Source: Crocodylus rhombifer
Taxonomy: Eukaryota > Chordata > Crocodylia > Crocodylidae
Direction of reading: 5' to 3'
DNA: 64,000 bases
Assembly: GCA_038503035.1 (NCBI GenBank)
Contig: JAVSML010020371.1
Location: 124,001-188,000, forward strand
The translations under genes and the position numbers were made by a program. The notes under the pieces were generated by a model. That model was not told the origin of the DNA. It saw nothing but the letters and a program-made list of their open reading frames with translations, and searched no databases. Each line of letters opens with the position of its first letter. The stretch's first letter is position 1. Shown here piece after piece: positions 42,823 to 53,700 of the stretch.

Positions 42823-43005
42823 CATCAGCCCAGCCGGGGCTTTGTCTGCCTGGGCCTGAAACACCTCCACCACCTCTCTTGGGAGCCTGGTCCAGTGCTT
42901 CACCACGCTCCTAGTGAGTTTTTCCTAATCTCTGACCTCAACTTCCCTTGCTGCAGCTTGAGCCTATTGCTCCTTGTCCTGTCGTCTGCCCCCACTGAGA
43001 CCAGC
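42823..43005 (-). mobile_element. CR1 LINE fragment
   Basis: Plus strand reads CTACATCAGCCCAGCC then GGGGCTTTGTCTGCCTGGGC and CTCAACTTCCCTTGCTGCAG, the reverse complement of the 34790-35182 element. It lacks the terminal repeat. Confidence 0.8.
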
Positions 43006-44034
43006 CCAGCGCCATCCTCTTCGCAGCCCCCCTGCAGGGAGGTGAAGGCGGCGACTCAATCCCCCTCGGTCTTCCCTTCTGCAGGCTCAGCGAGCCCAGT
43101 GTAACACTGATGGGCTCACCTTTGGCTCCTTAACCAATGTCCAAGTCTTGCCCGTTCTTGCTGAAGGGTCTCAGCAACGCGACGGATGGGGCGTAGAGAA
43201 GCCGGGTCGCATCTAGTCTAACCCTGGCTTTGGGCAGGGTCAGCCCTATCCTCACGGACCAGACCCAGGCGGCTCGGCTGCAACGCTATTGCTTTGAGGG
43301 AGGGCGGAGGGTCTTTTACAAGCAGAGCACATCGCGTTTCACTCCTGCCCCAGCCTGTATTTCTTGCATCTGGGAATCCTGCTGCAGCCGGAGGTCCCAC
43401 GGTGGGAGCAAACAGTCGTCGGCTGGTATTGCTGCGGCAGCCTCTTGTCAATGAAAAGCTGCACAAGAGATGTCCAGTTGCTAGTACAAAAGGTCCAGGG
43501 CCCTTAGGTAAATGAGAAGCAAGGGAAAGTCCTATTTTTTTTTATGCACTGCATCGTTAACTCGTGGCACTCACTGCCACAGGAGGGGTGGAGGCAGACA
43601 GCACAGCCAGCAGGGGGCTGGGGACATTCGTGCAGGGTCGAGCTACTCGTGGCTATTGAACAGAGGCGGGCGAGGCTTACGCTGCCCTCTCTTGCCCAGC
43701 AATGGTGGAGCCGGGGCGGGTTTTGAACAGGGGATGGATCAGCGTAGAGGGATCCAGTGCAATGCTGTCCCGCCGCAGCATTCGCTGCGAAGCCATGCTC
43801 CCCAAGCAGAGCCCCAGATCGGCCCATGCTCTGCAGCCAGAGGCTGGTCCCCGCATCCACAGCAGCGATTCCTGCTCAGGGGCCGCGACCGCCACGGACA
43901 GGAGCAGCCCAGAGAGCAGATGCATGAGGTGAGCACAGGCTCTTCCCTGCCACCTGGTCCTCAAGCAGGCGAGTGCTATAACGCATGAACCAAGGCCCTA
44001 AGCCGGGTGAAAAGGCTGACAATCACAGCTCTAG

Positions 44035-44300
44035 ACCAGGGGGCAAACGACTTTTTTGGCAGGGATGTCACAAATAGCCACTTGGAGCCCCTTCCCTTGC
44101 CTGATCTGCTGCTCTGCTTTCTGTTCCTTGCTCTATCTGCCCCTGCCTAGGCTGCCATGTGCCCATGAAAAAGCTAAACACTGCGGCCTATGTGATGGCA
44201 CGGGCTGGCTACACGTCCGGGGCCTTCGCACAGGGCCGACCCTGCCTGGGCTAGACATGACCTCTGCCGGGCCCTTCCAGCCCCACGTCTTTGCGATTGC
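44035..44300. repeat. Possible hAT-like MITE end followed by a CR1 tail
   Basis: CAGGGGGCAAACGACTTTTTTGGCAGGG at the left (two adjoining parts) is reminiscent of hAT termini. From about 44212 the sequence GGGCTAGACATGACCTCTGC then CCAGCCCCACG resembles a CR1 tail on plus. Both calls are weak. Confidence 0.4.
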
Positions 44301-45317
44301 AACGAGGTAAAGGCAGGCTGCAGGCACCAGGGACCGGACAGCAGCTTGCAGGGAAAAGGTGAGCTTGATTGGTGGCCAGACAGTGGCAAAGAGGGTCGTT
44401 AACACCTGTGGAGTGAAGAGTTTAGCAGGGAACAGGTAGATTTTAATGAGCCGTGAGGTCAAAGTGGAGATGCTGCAGTCATTGGCTTTAAACTGGGTGG
44501 AGCAGGGGCTAAAGCAGGGTAAGAGTACACTAGCAAACCCCCACCCCCACCCCGGGGCAGAAAGCACCAGTTACCCCTTCTGCTGTCCCCTGCTATATCT
44601 AATTGGGGGTGGGGGTTGCCCTTCATTTTCTTCCACTTTCCAGCCCAGCGTCCAGCTCCTCCTTTTCCTTCGTATTCTTTTCTACCATGCACCTCGACGT
44701 CCGCCCTGCTTCACAAATTTGTAAGAGACTCATTTTGCCGCTAATGGCCAATATTTTCTTACGATGGTTTTAGGACTTGGCTGTGTCCGTTTTCATCCTG
44801 GGCCTCGCCCCCTCCTGGGGCAGCTTTGCCCCTCATCCCACAGCCTTTTCCTGCCGCTTATCACTGGGCTCTTTGCTAGCTTAGGAAATCCCTGCGCAGC
44901 TCCTGCAGCCGTAGGGGCTCACAAGGCAGAGGTGTACTGGGGCTCCAGGGCCACTCTTCGCTTTGATACCAGACACAGGGCGACCAGCCCGATGGCCTGC
45001 GCAGGAAGACGCTGAGGGTGCGCGGTGCTGGAGCTACCAAACCTCTTGGCCCAGCACAGCAGCCAGCGCAGCTCCTGCGGGCTGGGCCCTCCACCCCCAG
45101 ATATCAGGCACCGAGTTGCCCAGCCCCTCAGCTCCCTGCCATCACGCACGTCTTGACCATCGCCACCTCCGCAGGACCTCACGCACATTCACTCCCCAGG
45201 GCTTACGTGAAACTTTCCTTTCCCTACATCTGTTAAGAGCTCTGAACAACCGGAAAAAGGAAGAGCTGAGCCTGGCTGGGGCCCATGGGGTAGCCATCTA
45301 CGGCTGTTACGATTTCT

Positions 45318-45600
45318 GGTCTCAGTGGGGGCAGATGGCAGGACAAGGAGCAATGGGCTCAAGCTGCAGCAAGGGAAGTTGAGGTTGGATATTAGGAACA
45401 TCTTTTTTTTTTTTACAGGTAGTAAAATAGTGGAACAGGCTCCCCAGAGAGGTCGGGGGCACTCCGTCCTTGGAGGTGTTTAAGTCCCGGGTAGGCAAAG
45501 CCTTGGCTGGGAGGATGTAGTTGGGGCTGGTCCTGCTTGGAGCAGGGGTTGGACTAGATGCGACCTCCTGAGGTCTCATTTTCTCTGTTTCTATGAGTCT
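45318..45600 (+). mobile_element. CR1 LINE 3' end
   Basis: Starts at CAGTGGGGGCAGATGGCAGG and matches 34790 onward, with a T-run at about 45404. It ends TTTCTATGAGTC, close to the canonical CR1 tail. Confidence 0.88.
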
Positions 45601-46277
45601 TTAAAATGTCCTGCAATCAGAAGGTACTTCCTTTTGTCAAGGACCGGCCTGTGAATATGCCCACCCCCCTTCTCCGAACGCCCCGGCGAGCAGCACCACC
45701 TTTGTGCCCATGCTGTTTTGACGCGTTTCGTGCCAGGTCAGGACCTGGGTCTGCTGCAGAAGCACAATGCTCGGTCTTGTGCTTCTCCGCAGCTTGTAAA
45801 ACCTCTCTCAGCAGCGCGAGCCGGCTCCATCTTCAACAGAAAGCATTTTACTGGTTCTCCCGTTTCTCCACGCCGTGCCTGCACGCGCCCGCCCGCTTGG
45901 ACCTCGTTTCCTGTCTGCACCTGCACTTTCTCCACCGAAGCCTTGCCAGGGGTCCTGCATGGTGCTTGCTCCCCCCAGCGATAAGAATAAATATAGGAGG
46001 GACCTGCCTTCATGGTACGGTGCAGGGAGTAAAGCAAAGCGGATTCTTGCCCCCACCCCAGCCCTCCCCGTAACTGGATTTCCCAAAGTCCTCTAATAGT
46101 CACCCAGTCTGTCTCCCCTCCCCTGGGCAGCCCCGTATGACCTTTATTGCTATACCCATCAGCCCAAAACATGGGGCTCCCCCCTTGCCCTCAAATGGAA
46201 AGAGGCATTTAACTCTTCCCCTTCCGTGCTGTGAACTTCCCATGGGGGTGGGGTCCACATTATCCATCTCATCTGTA

Positions 46278-46400
46278 TAGGGTCACAGAGAAGTGAATCC
46301 CTCTAGAGAAGGGGGACTGCATAAGACCTCCAGAGGTCACATCTAGTCCAGCCCCCTGCCCGAAGCACGATCATCCCTATCCAAACCATCCCCTATGCTA
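46278..46400 (-). mobile_element. CR1 LINE 3' fragment
   Basis: Plus strand reads CCTCCAGAGGTCACATCTAG then TCCAGCCCCCTGCCCGAAGC and ATCATCCCTATCCAAACCAT, the reverse complement of a CR1 tail. Confidence 0.7.
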
Positions 46401-48020
46401 AGCTCTGCGTGAGACTCCTGTCCACCCTCACAGCACAGACTAGCCAGCGAGCACAGCCCCGGCGCTACATTACTCGTGACCGCGTACGGGACCCCGGTCT
46501 CTGGAGGCAGCGGTGCAGAGGCGTATTTCAGCGCCCACCGCTCTCTCCCCGCGTCCCGCTGTATGCACGTGCCTCCCCACCTTTGCCCTTTGCTCCGAGC
46601 CTTGGAGTGCATCTCTGCTGCCCTAACGTCGGGTCCCGACCCGGCTGTTTTTCCTTGGCGACATCCCCTCTTCCACGTCATCCATCCACCTGGACAGGGG
46701 GTTGCGCCAGTGGCTGCTGGACGTGGCGGTGGCAGGGGGTCCAGGGCCGCCTTCGGGGTTCAAAACCGTACCGTTTCGGGAGCCTTCTTGCAACCGCAGA
46801 GGCTCAGACCTGCCAGCCCACAACCTCCGAAGGTTGGAGAAAGACTAACCCCATCCTTCCAGCTCAGGCCTCGAATTGCCTCCACTCTTGCAAGCGCCCA
46901 CCTTAAATGCTCCCAGGTGCGGCTCTGCCTGGGGTCCCCATGCCCCTGCCTGCCCTTTATCGCCAAGCAGATGCTTGCAGGGCCTCGAAGGATGTCTGCG
47001 CCCCGTCATGCTCCCTCCGTCCTCCAGCTTGGCCCCAAGCTCCCTGGTCCGCTGGCGTTGCCTTCCTCCCAGACCTCCCAGTTTGCCGGTCCGTGTCACG
47101 GAGCTGCTGCTCACTGTGGGACCAGGGCCTTGCCCCTACGATCTGCGTCGTGAAGACTGGAAGCCTTCCCGTTCCTCCGGTGTGGCGTGCTGCCGCTGCA
47201 CCGCTCACCGCTCTTCCTGGGATCTGCTGCTTTCCCCCTCTGAGACGCAGCAAGCTTAGTATCGTGCCCCTGGGTTGAGCTCCAGGGAAGGGGCTGTGAG
47301 CTCAGCGCGCCCCGTTTGTAGGACCCGTTGCCCTCGCTTCCAGCTGCGGTAAGGGGTGGAGAGCCTGCTCCTATTGCTGCTTCCCTCCCTTTCCCCTGCG
47401 AGCGCCTCGGTCGAATTTTGCAGGTTTCAGCCCATTGCAGACGTCCATCCCGCTGCCCGTAGCCCATCTCCACGGCCCAGACCCTCTCCTTTGATTTTTG
47501 TTTTCATCGCATCAAACCATAGAGGGTTTTTAAATGTCCTTTTCCCACATCCTCTCTGGTCAAAGGGGCTCTTCAGCCTTTCGCTCTGCCCCAGATGCTT
47601 CTCCTTTCGCCGCTGGGGCGCTCTGCTGAGCTGAGCAAGGATCTTCTAGTGAGCATCCTCCAAGGAAGGTGCTTTCCAAATGGACCCCCCTTGCAAAGGG
47701 CACGTGTTCCCCAAGGAATAAGGGCATCAGAGATCTGGACAGTCCCACCATCCCCGCTGTGGCTCTGGCTCTGGGCAGCCAGAAACAACCCCTTCCAGCT
47801 GAAAAGCTTTCTAACTGGAATCGTTGCTGCACCACAAAGCAGCTTTCACAACCCCAGCCTGGTTGATGGGAGCTCGCGTCTCTGCATGCCAGGGGCTACT
47901 GCCTGCCTCGTGCCAGGGGTTCCCGCGAATGCCAGGATGGAGCTGGTTAATGGTTAGCCCCTTCGCAGGCGGCGGGAGTTGAGCCGCGAGTCCGAAGCCT
48001 GCTGCTGGGTTAGGCCGCAC

Positions 48021-48103
48021 CAGCTGTTCTCAACCTGTCCAGCATCCAGGCCCCTCCAGGGCTCTTCCGACCTTAGCGGCACCTGGTTGAGAATCACCGG
48101 CTG
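48021..48103. mobile_element. Very short hAT-like MITE (83 bp)
   Basis: CAGCTGTTCTCAACCTG at the left and ACCTGGTTGAGAATCACCG plus GCTG at the right form a terminal inverted repeat of the CAG..TTCTCAACC type, with only about 45 bp between. It shares ends with the longer MITEs at 5362 and 13540. Confidence 0.6.
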
Positions 48104-48884
48104 CTATAGACATTCGGGGGGGAAAAAATGAAGGTTGAGACTCACCAATCCAAGGTGAGGGCAAGGCTTGCCCCTGCTCTCTGCCCTGTCTGGCCCCGGG
48201 CTGGACGGGCAAGGGCCGCCTGCGGGATCTCGTGCTAGCAGGGAAGGGGGACGAGAGCATTTACCGGCTCACACAGCGCCTGGGTGGTGCAGCCTCCCTA
48301 CCAGGGTCTCCCAGGACCCCTGGTCGACAAGGTGCCTCTTGACCCTGTCCCCTTGGAAGAGGAGGGGCGCTGTGCCCATCTAGGCCACCACCCTGGGCTG
48401 CCCTCAGCACTGGGCAGGGCATCACACAACAGACAGACCCATCCGGCACATGCACGCGGACGTGGGGCTGCACTGGGCTGACACCATGTGCAAACCAGGT
48501 CATTTTGCCGCCCCGGGAGGCAAGTGGCACCGGTTTGGCTCCATCGGCCAGAAGCCTGGTTGGCCGTAACTTTCAGGGGACGGGGCCAGAGAAGCCGCCG
48601 GCTCCAGCCAAGCCCCTTGTTATAGCACTGGGAACTCCCACCACTGGAGTCGCACGGACTCGGGCCCTGGCCCAAGGGCTGCGTCCCCACCGGCGCGGCC
48701 ATGCTCTCAGCTCGCTCGCCGCAGCTGGCAGCGGAGATGCAGCGGGCGCGGGTGCTTGTGCTCAGGGCAGAGCCAGCGCTAGCCCCCTCACTGTGCGCGC
48801 CCAAGCCCATCATGTTACAGACCTCCCAAAACACCGCCCCCGCCCCCCCGCCACAAGCAGCGAGCACAGCAGCCCCCAGTGCCA

Positions 48885-50177
48885 GACCAAACCTTCCATT
48901 TATTTTAGTAGCAAAGAGCTGAAAAAGTCAGTTCTGGTTAGAGGCAATCTGGAGAGAGATGGTGGCACCCAGGTGAAGGCAGAGACCCTGGACCAGGCAG
49001 GGCAGGTGCTGCAGGCCACAGCCCAGCTACATGCAGGGCAGACAGGGCTCCCCGGGCACTGGCGGTAGCTGCTGCGCCCAGACAGACAGGGAGCAGGGGC
49101 CCAAGGTGCGAGAGAGGCCAGGCAGAGCCCCCAGCAGTGGAAGCTGCTCCTGGCACAAGCACGAGGCCGCAGCAACGGCTGGGATCAGGGTTTGCCTGCG
49201 CTGGTGCCCCAGCATCAGCCTCCTGGGTGCAGCACAGGCAGCAGCCCCTACGGCTCCTCTCCCGGGCCGGCAACGCTGGTGCTGCAGAGGGAGGGGTGGT
49301 GCCTGCAGGGATCCCACTTGCTCAGGGCCCTGCCGGGTGCAACGGACCCCGGGAAACGAGCTGAAGCCCCTTGAGTCTGAAGGGATGCTCTACAGCAGGC
49401 TTGCCGCCCGCACGGGCCAAGGCAAGGCCTCCAAGCCTTCCCCTCCCAGGCTGCAGGCCCAGCTCTGTGGTGCTGCTGACTGCACAGACCCCGCGCAGGA
49501 GCAGGAAGCAACGGGGCGGCGGGCCTGGTGCCGGACAAGAGCCTGCAGCTACAGGGCTCAGGAAGGGCATAGGGCCAGGAGGCAGCTGGAGTGCTGCACA
49601 CAGCCAGAGCGGGGTCCTTGGTGCCCTCCAAGACGCTCCCCCCAGAGCTGAGGGCAGGCCCAGGCTGTGCCCCGCTGCCCCCAGCTTCCACACCAGATGG
49701 ACCCCAGCGAGCTCTGCAGGGTGCCTGGCTGCCCCCAGGTAAAGTGCAATTGCCCTCGGTCTCCAGCGCAGGGGCAAGGAGCTCCGAGCCAGACGCCTGC
49801 CTGGAGGCATCAGCCAAGGAGAACCGCGGCAGCCGCCGGGATCCTGCCGGTGAGCGGGGGGCCGGGGCCGTGCAGCCTGGACTGCAGCCGGAGCCGAGCC
49901 TTCAGACAGGATGGGACATGACCCTCCCAACCTGCCCCGCTCCCCTCTCCTGCTGGGGAGGGAAGGGCCCTTACATGTCTGGGCTGGCTGCTCCCGGCAG
50001 GCCAGGCCAGACGTACTGAGTGGGTGGGAGCAGCCAGGGGCATCGCTGTAGTGCTGAGTACATCCAAAGCCCCCAAGTCCCGGGCTCTGCCCGTGTCCAG
50101 CAACTGCAGCTGGCTGCTGGGATCGAGGCAGGCGAGGGCTTTGGCATTGCCGGAGGCAGAGGCCCCCCTGGCCGCAC
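48885..50177 (-). other. PTPN23: PTPN23 3' UTR (end inferred)
   Basis: Runs from the PTPN23 stop to just past the AATAAA on the minus strand. It is GC-rich. Long ORFs in it on both strands have the composition expected of GC-rich non-coding sequence and no recognisable motif. Confidence 0.7.
48899..48904 (-). terminator. PTPN23: PTPN23 poly(A) signal AATAAA
   Basis: Canonical AATAAA read on the minus strand (TTTATT on plus), followed by a T/G-rich stretch. It is the first canonical signal downstream of the stop codon that I see. Confidence 0.8.
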
Positions 50178-50726
50178 TCAGGCCCTGTTGAGGGTCCAGA
50201 GGGGGTCGAGCATGCTGAGAGGGTCGTCGGAGGGCCGGGCGCCGCGCAGCCCCTCGCCGTCGTGGGGCTGCAGGAAGCTCTGCTTGCTGACGCGGGGCTT
50301 ACCCCGCAGCGAGCTGTCCAGCGAGAAGGCCTCGGGGGTGAGCGAGGCCAGCAGCTCCAGCGACGAGGACGAGGGCGCCGCGCTGGCCGGGGGCTCTGCC
50401 GGGGGGCTCTGCCCTGGGCTCTCCTCCATGCGATTGCTGCTCTCTGCCTCAGGTGCCGCCTCCGGGGCGCACGTGGGGGGCAGCTCGGCGGGGACAGGGC
50501 CAGCACCGTCTCCGAGACCGGGAGGCGCTGCCGCGGTGGTGGCGGGGGGCACCGTGCCCGTCCCAGTGTCGCCTGTGGGGGCTGGCTCGGGCAGCAGCCA
50601 AGGCATGGGAGGCTCAAGGCCGGGGGCACAGGGCTTGATGCTCAGCTTGGCAATGGTGGCCTGGATGGAGCTGATGGGCATGTCCCCGCCCAGCACCAGG
50701 TCTTGTGGGTCCTGGTGCACGTACAG
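50178..50726 (-). CDS. PTPN23: PTPN23 exon P18: C-terminal PEST-like tail and stop
   Basis: Encodes LYVHQDPQDLVLGGDMPISS then IQATIAKLSI, a variable Pro/Ala/Glu/Ser-rich stretch, and the conserved ending SSSLELLASLTPEAFSLDSS, RPSDDPLSMLDPLWTLNRA. The stop codon TGA is at 50178-50180. The acceptor is CTTCCAG. Confidence 0.96.
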   Translation of the reverse strand: MYVHQDPQDLVLGGDMPISSIQATIAKLSIKPCAPGLEPPMPWLLPEPAPTGDTGTGTVPPATTAAAPPGLGDGAGPVPAELPPTCAPEAAPEAESSNRMEESPGQSPPAEPPASAAPSSSSLELLASLTPEAFSLDSSLRGKPRVSKQSFLQPHDGEGLRGARPSDDPLSMLDPLWTLNRA

Positions 50727-53700
50727 CTGGAAGAGGAGAGAAGGGAGACGTGTCAGACCGGTCCCACCAGTGCCCCCGTGCAGGCCCGGAGCCCCCACAG
50801 GCGCCTGGGAGCAGGCGTGGGCAGGGGCAACGGTGCCCCTACTCCGCAGATCGGGGAGCCTGGGGCAGTGGGGCGCAGCCAGCACAGCCAACCAGGCCTT
50901 GGCCAGCTCAGTGCAAGCTGCTGCAAACGCCTCCCTGCCACTGCCCCTTCCCCAGCTCAGGCAGCCCTACCTTGTGCGCGGCACTGGGCGGGGGGGGCTT
51001 GCTGGCGCCGGGCGCAGCCACCCCGTGTCTCTGCAGCACCTGCTCCGCGTGCTTGAGGACGGCCTCGTAGCAGAACTTCAGGTGAAGCTGGAAGGGAGGC
51101 TGGGGTGAGGGGCAGGGCCGGCCAAGCCGGAGATCCCGGCCCCGTGCCCCCCCCGCAAGCCCAGCCCAGTACCTTCTCCTGCAGCATGTGCTTCCTCTGC
51201 CGCCGCATGCGCTGGACGAGCTGGGCCAGGTCCGGGATGCCGTTGCCGGCCTCCACCTCCTGCATGGCCGCGTACAGCAGGCAGAAGGCACCCGTGCGGC
51301 CCACGCCCGAGCTGGGGAGAGGAGGGCATGGCGTCAGGGGGGTTACAACACTGAGCAGAGCCCCGGGGACGCAAGAAGAGTGAGGCAGGCACCCATGGGT
51401 GGGAGCAGCTGCCTTGCCCAAGCGCAGGGTGGGGGCAGAGAGAACATCCCTGGGGCGAGCGGAGGGAGCTGCCCCTCCCCCGGGGGGCTGAGTAGGGTGC
51501 AGGGCACTGCGCACAGCCCTGCCGTATGCACACAGCCACCCCCGCAGGGAGAGGTGGAGGCCTGCACCGGCCCCCGGACTTTACCTGCAGTGGACGACGA
51601 CGGGCGTGTGCAGGGGGCGCTGGTGGAGGTAGTGCCCGTGCACCTCCTGGATGAAGCGCAGCAGGTTCCCCTTGCTGTCGGGCAGGCCCCTGCAGGCAGG
51701 GAAAGAGTCCTTGCTGCAGGGCCCCAGCACAGCCCGTGCGGGGGGCTCTGCACGGCTCAGCTTGGTCCCTGCTGAGAGCCGAGGCCCTCCCTCCATCCTG
51801 CCCCAGCGGGGCATTGCGAGCTCTGCCCCAGGGGAACCAGCTGTGCCCCCCCCCCCCCCCCCCACACACACGCTGGCACATACAGCTCAGGCCAGGAGGT
51901 GAACTGCAGGTGGATGACGGTGCGCTTGAGGCTCTGGTCGCGGAACTGGAGTGTGATCATCCTCTCCACGTGCGTGGGAGCGGCTTTGAGGCTGGTCAGG
52001 GTGAGGGTGATGGGCCCCTGCACCATGGGCTGGCCCCGCTCTGCCGGGAAGTACCGCACCACCTTCTGCTGCGGGGAGAGCGCCGGCTCAGGAGGCCCCG
52101 CGCCACCCCAGCCCAACAGCGCGAGAAGCAGACTGCCCCTGCCCAGCTGACATCTCCCCCTGCCCCCCGGCGAGACCCCCAACTCCTCCCTAGCCTTCCC
52201 CAAAACCCCAGCCCAGCTGATGCACACAGGGGATGGGAAGGGGCTGTGCTCAGAGCCCACCAATACCAGGGGCAAGACGACACTTGCTACGCCACCGATG
52301 CCTGGGCTTCACGCTCACTTGAGCCCCAAAGCAGCCAGGGCTGCCAGTGTCCTTCTGGCTGGCTCTGGCCTGGTCTGTGGCTCACGGCCGCCCTGGGAGC
52401 TCAGCAGAGGAGACAGCCCGTGGTCCTAGCACTATAGCTGCACGCCAACCCACAGTGGACACCAGAGCTGCCTCGGTTTGCTTGGCCAGGGCCGAGAGCA
52501 GCCGGGCAACGGGCAGGAAAGGCCGTTCCCAGGGTCTTACCTTTTCAATCTCCTGCTCAGAAACCAGCATGACAACAACTGACACCTTTTGCTCATAGAT
52601 CATGAGCCAGAAGTCAGCAGCAGTGCCCACCAGCGGGGCCTGGGTGGCAATGATGGCAGGGCAGTAGGGCGAGAGATCCTCGATGCGGCTGGCGTTGATG
52701 TAGTCGTCCTTGCCGGAGTGCAGGACCACGCGGTTCCTGTCGTAGGGCATGATGTCCTGGTGCCGGTTCTTCATGGAGTAGCAGCGGGCGATGGCGATGG
52801 ACAGCTGCCGGGCGTCCCTCTCCTGGGCATCCTGCAGGTCCTTCCACATGGCATCCAGCTCGCTGGCGCCGCCGCCTGTGGGCTGCTCCAGCCCGGCTAC
52901 CAGGGCGCGGAAGCGCTCCAGCTCGGCTCGTAGGCGCAGGACGCGCTCAGGCTTCTCGTAGGGGTCGTTCTCGATGAGCTGCACGGCCCTGGGCTTGGCG
53001 CCGTCCTTGGCATCCGCCTTGGTGGGCTGCAGCAGCGGCTGGCTCACCGCTGCCTGGGAGCCCCCGTGCTGGCTCTCGGGGCTCGACGACAGGAGGTCGT
53101 CGGTGGAGGAGCTCTGCCGGTGGAACTGCACCTCGCCAGGAGCCGCGCCGGGGGTGAGCGAGGGCGGGGGCCGCTGCGGCAGGGCGGCCGCGGCTGGCGG
53201 CACCATGGTCAGAGAAGGCTGCGGGGACGGTGCAGGGGACGGCATGGCCGGGCCTGAGACCACCACCCCACCCGGCATCTGGCTCAGTGCCGGGCTGGGC
53301 ACGGGGGCCACGTGGCGCGGGCCGGACTGACTAGAGGACGTGGGCGGGGGGCCGCCCAGTGGTACGGGCCCCGGCGGCATCGGGCCTGCCTGGGTGCCCG
53401 GATGCTGGGCAGAAGAGGGAGGGCAGAAGGGCACGGCGGAGACGAGCGGTGCAGGGGAGCCCGCGGGCACCGGCTGCGCGGCAGGCAGAGGGTGGAGCTG
53501 CTGCCCCGGGGCCAGCATGGCGGCGGGGCCGGGCTGGGGCGGCCCGTGGGCGAACGGGATGTTCCCAGAGCGTGGGGGCAGCTTGTCCTGAGGCGGCAGC
53601 TGGTAGAGCTGGGTCCTCATGTGCAGGGCAGGCTGCCCGGGGGCCAGCGCAGCGGGCTGGCCGGAGAACTGAGGTGGGAACTGCGCTGGGGGCAGCATCG

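Larger units (their letters stand above)
40199..48884. other. Intergenic spacer between convergent SCAP and PTPN23 3' ends
   Basis: About 8.7 kb, much of it repeat-derived. Open frames of 150-225 codons here (for example near 43512-43988 and 46476-47153) lack recognisable motifs and look like chance ORFs in GC-rich DNA. No tRNA, miRNA or third gene was recognised. Roughly 46,400-48,000 shows nothing. Confidence 0.65.

Noticed and set aside
43512..43988. 158-codon ORF with NSWHSLPQE-like wording in another frame
   Set aside because: The NSWHSLPQE string resembles a retroelement C-terminus, but the flanks do not align to the CR1 copies here, so I could not support an element call.
46476..47153. 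225-codon plus-strand ORF in the intergenic spacer
   Set aside because: No motif, no splice context, no repeat across frames that would suggest selection. Likely a chance ORF.
49322..50629. 435-codon minus-strand ORF overlapping the PTPN23 last exon and 3' UTR
   Set aside because: Different frame from the conserved PTPN23 tail; composition (Pro, Arg, Ser) is typical of out-of-frame GC-rich sequence.
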